From: Deltaproteobacteria bacterium
GTDB lineage: Bacteria; Desulfobacterota; Binatia; Binatales; Binataceae
DNA length: 7,775 nt
Assembly (NCBI GenBank): GCA_003161515.1
Contig: PMOH01000004.1
Span: 1 to 7,775, forward strand
Reading direction: 5' to 3'
This document shows positions 5,821 through 7,775 of the stretch, in pieces. The stretch's first letter is position 1. Each line of letters opens with the position of its first letter. The notes under the pieces are model-generated. The model was not told where the DNA came from. It saw nothing but the letters and a program-made list of their open reading frames with translations, and did not search any database. Both the position numbers and the translations under genes were made by a program.

Positions 5821-5885
5821 TAACCCCTACCCCCTTTTTTCGGGCCTCGCGGGAAGGGGGACCGGATTTATCAGGAGAAACATAC

Positions 5886-5928
5886 AGGCCCCGGACCGAC
5901 GCGCGTTGCGCGTCTGGGTCCGAGGCCT
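5886..5928 (-). terminator. large hairpin downstream of tadC, possible terminator
   Basis: Nested pairing across 43 bases: aggcc/ggcct at the base, cggacc/ggtccg in the middle and gacgcgc/gcgcgtc around a GTT loop, with only small bulges. It begins 33 bases beyond the tadC stop on the - strand. After the stem, the - strand reads tgtatgtttctcc, which is T-rich but not a clean T-run, so Rho-independent termination is plausible but unproven. An RNA-stabilising 3' structure is the alternative. Confidence 0.5.
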
Positions 5929-5961
5929 CCTGGGAGAGGCTCGTTGGAATACCTTTCCGGG

Positions 5962-6891
5962 CTAGTTGCCGGACAGGGTGTGGAGGACTGAGATCATTGC
6001 GGGGCCGATGATTACTGCGATCATCGAGGGCAGTACGAATATTACCAGCGGGAAGAGGATTTTAATCGACGCCTTTTGTGCGTCTTCTTCGGCGTGCAGG
6101 CGGCGATGCATTCGGAGGGCGTCTGAGCTGGCGCGTAACGCGGGTCCGATCTGCGCGCCGAGTTGTTCGCTTTGAACCAGGGTGGCGGCGAGCGGCTTGA
6201 TATCGTCAACCGCGGTACGATCGGCCAGCCCACGCAAGGCCTGTCCAAGCGTCGCGCCCGCGGAAATATCGGTTGCGACCAGGTTCAACTCGTTGCCGAT
6301 TTCCTGCCCGTGACGCTCACATTCCGTGCCGACGATTCGAATCGCTTCGAACAGTCCCATGCCGGCTTCGACGCATACCACGAGCAGATCGAGGACGTCG
6401 GAGAGCTGCTTGGCGATGTTGTTCTGGCGCATCCGCGCGCGCCGACCCAGGTAGTAGCTGGGCACGAAAATTCCGATGCCGATGCCTCCGATGGCGAGCA
6501 GCAGCGCGGTCGATGGGTGAAAAATGAGGCCGATCACGAGACCCAATAGGCCGCCGCCGGCAGCCAACAGCACGCGCATGACCTGGTACGAATGTGCCGC
6601 GCTGGATTTCAGAAATCCGGCCTGCGCAAGAGTCTCTTTGAGTTTCTCTCCGGTCGGCGAATCGGGATCCGGCGCCGGGACGCGCTTGGCGGCCCATCGG
6701 AAGAGCATGCGCAGTACGTTGTCGTCCTGGTTGTCACCGTCGAGCGCACCCTGCGACGCGCGCACCTTGACCGCCAGATCCGCGAAACGTTCGTCCACCG
6801 TCCGGCTTTGCGGCGCGAGGGCCATATACAAGGCCACGCATGCGCCGGCGGCCAGGAAGAAGACCGTGATGCCAACCATGAATGAGCTCAT
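5962..6891 (-). CDS. tadC: TadC, Tad/Flp pilus inner-membrane platform protein (type II secretion F domain)
   Basis: A 309-residue member of the type II secretion F (GspF/PilC) superfamily. Together with TadB it forms the inner-membrane platform on which the TadA ATPase drives assembly of Flp pili for attachment. An N-terminal membrane anchor spans about residues 5-25, a cytoplasmic region follows to about 105, and two membrane segments lie at about 107-124 and 128-148. The F domain starts near 160 (QLSDVLDLLVVCVEAGMGLFEAI; then LVQSEQLGAQIGPALRASSD), and a last membrane segment is at about 277-303. Length and layout are normal for TadC. ATG at 6891 overlaps the TAA of tadB by one base (TAATG), with GAGGG about 10 bases upstream, so the pair is one operon read leftwards. 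The stop is TAG at 5964-5962. Confidence 0.93.
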   Translation of the reverse strand: MSSFMVGITVFFLAAGACVALYMALAPQSRTVDERFADLAVKVRASQGALDGDNQDDNVLRMLFRWAAKRVPAPDPDSPTGEKLKETLAQAGFLKSSAAHSYQVMRVLLAAGGGLLGLVIGLIFHPSTALLLAIGGIGIGIFVPSYYLGRRARMRQNNIAKQLSDVLDLLVVCVEAGMGLFEAIRIVGTECERHGQEIGNELNLVATDISAGATLGQALRGLADRTAVDDIKPLAATLVQSEQLGAQIGPALRASSDALRMHRRLHAEEDAQKASIKILFPLVIFVLPSMIAVIIGPAMISVLHTLSGN

Positions 6892-7775
6892 TAGTAGTTC
6901 ACCCTCAGCAGTCGCCTGATAGTGATCAGGGCGAGCAGGTCAGAGCCAATCGCGAATTTCAAAATCTTCTGACCGGTCGGGTCATGGAACAATCGATCGG
7001 TATAACCCGGCTGAATCAGACTGAAAATGCAGAGCACGACGACCGGCAGGGCGCCGACGACCATCCCGCCCATGCGCGATTGCGCGGTCAGCGCCCGGAT
7101 TTGCAACCGCAAGCGCTGCCTGATGCGGACGATTTCGGATAGCCGGCCGACAATCTGCGCGAGGCTCGAGCCGACTTCGGTCTGTACGCGGACCGCGACT
7201 ACCAGGAGGCGCAGGTCGTCCTCGGGAACACGCTTGAGCATGTCTTCGAGCGCGCGGGGCAGCGGCAATCCGATCCGGTTCTGCTCGAGCACGGTGCGAA
7301 ATTCGCTGCCGAGCGGATCGGCGAACTCGCTGACCAGGACCTGGAGCGCGCGCTGCAGCGAATGGCCGGCTTCGAGCGACGATTTGATCAGATCAAGCGC
7401 GAACGGCAATTGAGCTCCGAAGGCTTTCAGCCGCCGCTTCTTTTTGAACTGGATGTAGAGCAGCGGCAGCGCGGCCACTATGACGCCGGTGGCCAGCCCG
7501 AACCAGATGTCGTGGAAGAAAATATTGCCGCCGAACAATCCCGCGCCGAACATCAAGACGATGATCAGCAGCATGTCGCCGACTCTCATGTACATGCCGG
7601 CCTGCCACATCGCTTCTTCGAGCTTGCGGGCCAAGTTCAGGTTGTAAAGCGCGCCGAGCAGCGCTCCCTCCTTGGGCCGCTGTTTGCGCATGACGTTGAT
7701 CTCGATTTCGTCAGCGGGGCGGGTCAGGCGCCGGGCCACCTCGCGCTGTTGTTCGACTTCGCTGCCGCGACTGCT
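6891..7775 (-). CDS. tadB: TadB, Tad/Flp pilus inner-membrane platform protein (5' end beyond window)
   Basis: The second F-domain protein of the Tad platform, partner of TadC. The frame is open to the window edge. A GTG at 7739 is available, but 12 further in-frame codons precede it, and TadB proteins usually begin with a membrane segment ahead of an REVARRL-like stretch, so the true start is probably outside. Counting from that GTG, membrane segments fall at about 56-75 and 78-98. The F domain follows (PFALDLIKSSLEAGHSLQRALQ; LRLLVVAVRVQTEVGSSLA; IRQRLRLQIRALTAQSRMGG), then a membrane segment at about 223-245 and a last one at about 258-276. It ends in RRLLRVNY with TAA. GC-rich codon use is typical of the host backbone, in contrast to the cassette. 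Confidence 0.92.
   Translation of the reverse strand, partial: SSRGSEVEQQREVARRLTRPADEIEINVMRKQRPKEGALLGALYNLNLARKLEEAMWQAGMYMRVGDMLLIIVLMFGAGLFGGNIFFHDIWFGLATGVIVAALPLLYIQFKKKRRLKAFGAQLPFALDLIKSSLEAGHSLQRALQVLVSEFADPLGSEFRTVLEQNRIGLPLPRALEDMLKRVPEDDLRLLVVAVRVQTEVGSSLAQIVGRLSEIVRIRQRLRLQIRALTAQSRMGGMVVGALPVVVLCIFSLIQPGYTDRLFHDPTGQKILKFAIGSDLLALITIRRLLRVNY

Larger units (their letters stand above)
5483..5961. other. gene-free spacer between the repeats and tadC
   Basis: About 480 bases with no convincing gene. The longer open frames on either strand translate repeat sequence, with low-complexity Ser/Arg/Pro products and no ribosome sites. The stretch contains a second direct repeat pair, a 19-bp inverted pair and a strong hairpin near tadC. 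Confidence 0.65.

Overview
The window comes from a GC-rich, probably Gram-negative bacterium. It carries a sigma-54 activator, a Tad (Flp) pilus locus, and many GC-rich palindromic repeats between genes. Such repeats are common in soil and metagenome-derived deltaproteobacterial-type genomes, including groups such as Binatota. That placement is a guess from style; nothing here fixes the taxonomy.

Layout from left to right. (1) Bases 1-399 are the C-terminal end of an NtrC-family sigma-54-dependent activator on the + strand, closed by a textbook Rho-independent terminator at 425-453. (2) Bases 454-1001 hold no convincing gene. They contain a degenerate inverted copy (765-934) of a palindromic repeat that recurs on the other side of the cassette, then a near-consensus promoter (965-993). 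(3) Bases 1002-5169 are a compact + strand operon. It encodes a predicted winged-helix-like protein (A), a GHKL/HSP90-type ATPase (B, 1683-3617, interrupted by an in-frame amber codon at 1947-1949), an uncharacterised protein (C), and a protein resembling the uncharacterised family I recall as DUF6339 (D). B/C and C/D overlap by ATGA, so B, C and D are likely translationally coupled. (4) Bases 5170-5961 are repeat-rich and gene-free: two direct 168-bp-spaced copies of the flanking repeat, a second repeat pair, a 19-bp inverted pair and a strong hairpin. (5) Bases 5962-7775 on the - strand hold tadC and tadB, the inner-membrane platform proteins of a Tad pilus. tadB runs off the right edge.

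The regulator and the tad genes converge, and the four-gene cassette lies between them. It is visibly less GC-rich than its neighbours and is bracketed by oppositely oriented copies of one repeat family. Together this suggests an acquired accessory module. The gene content (GHKL ATPase plus small co-encoded proteins without metabolic signatures) fits a candidate anti-phage or genome-conflict system, but no nuclease, helicase or other effector domain is recognisable, so that role is inference. The ATPase is broken between its N-box and its G1/G2 boxes. The module is therefore decaying, makes a split ATPase by reinitiation at the ATG nine bases after the stop, or contains a sequencing error.
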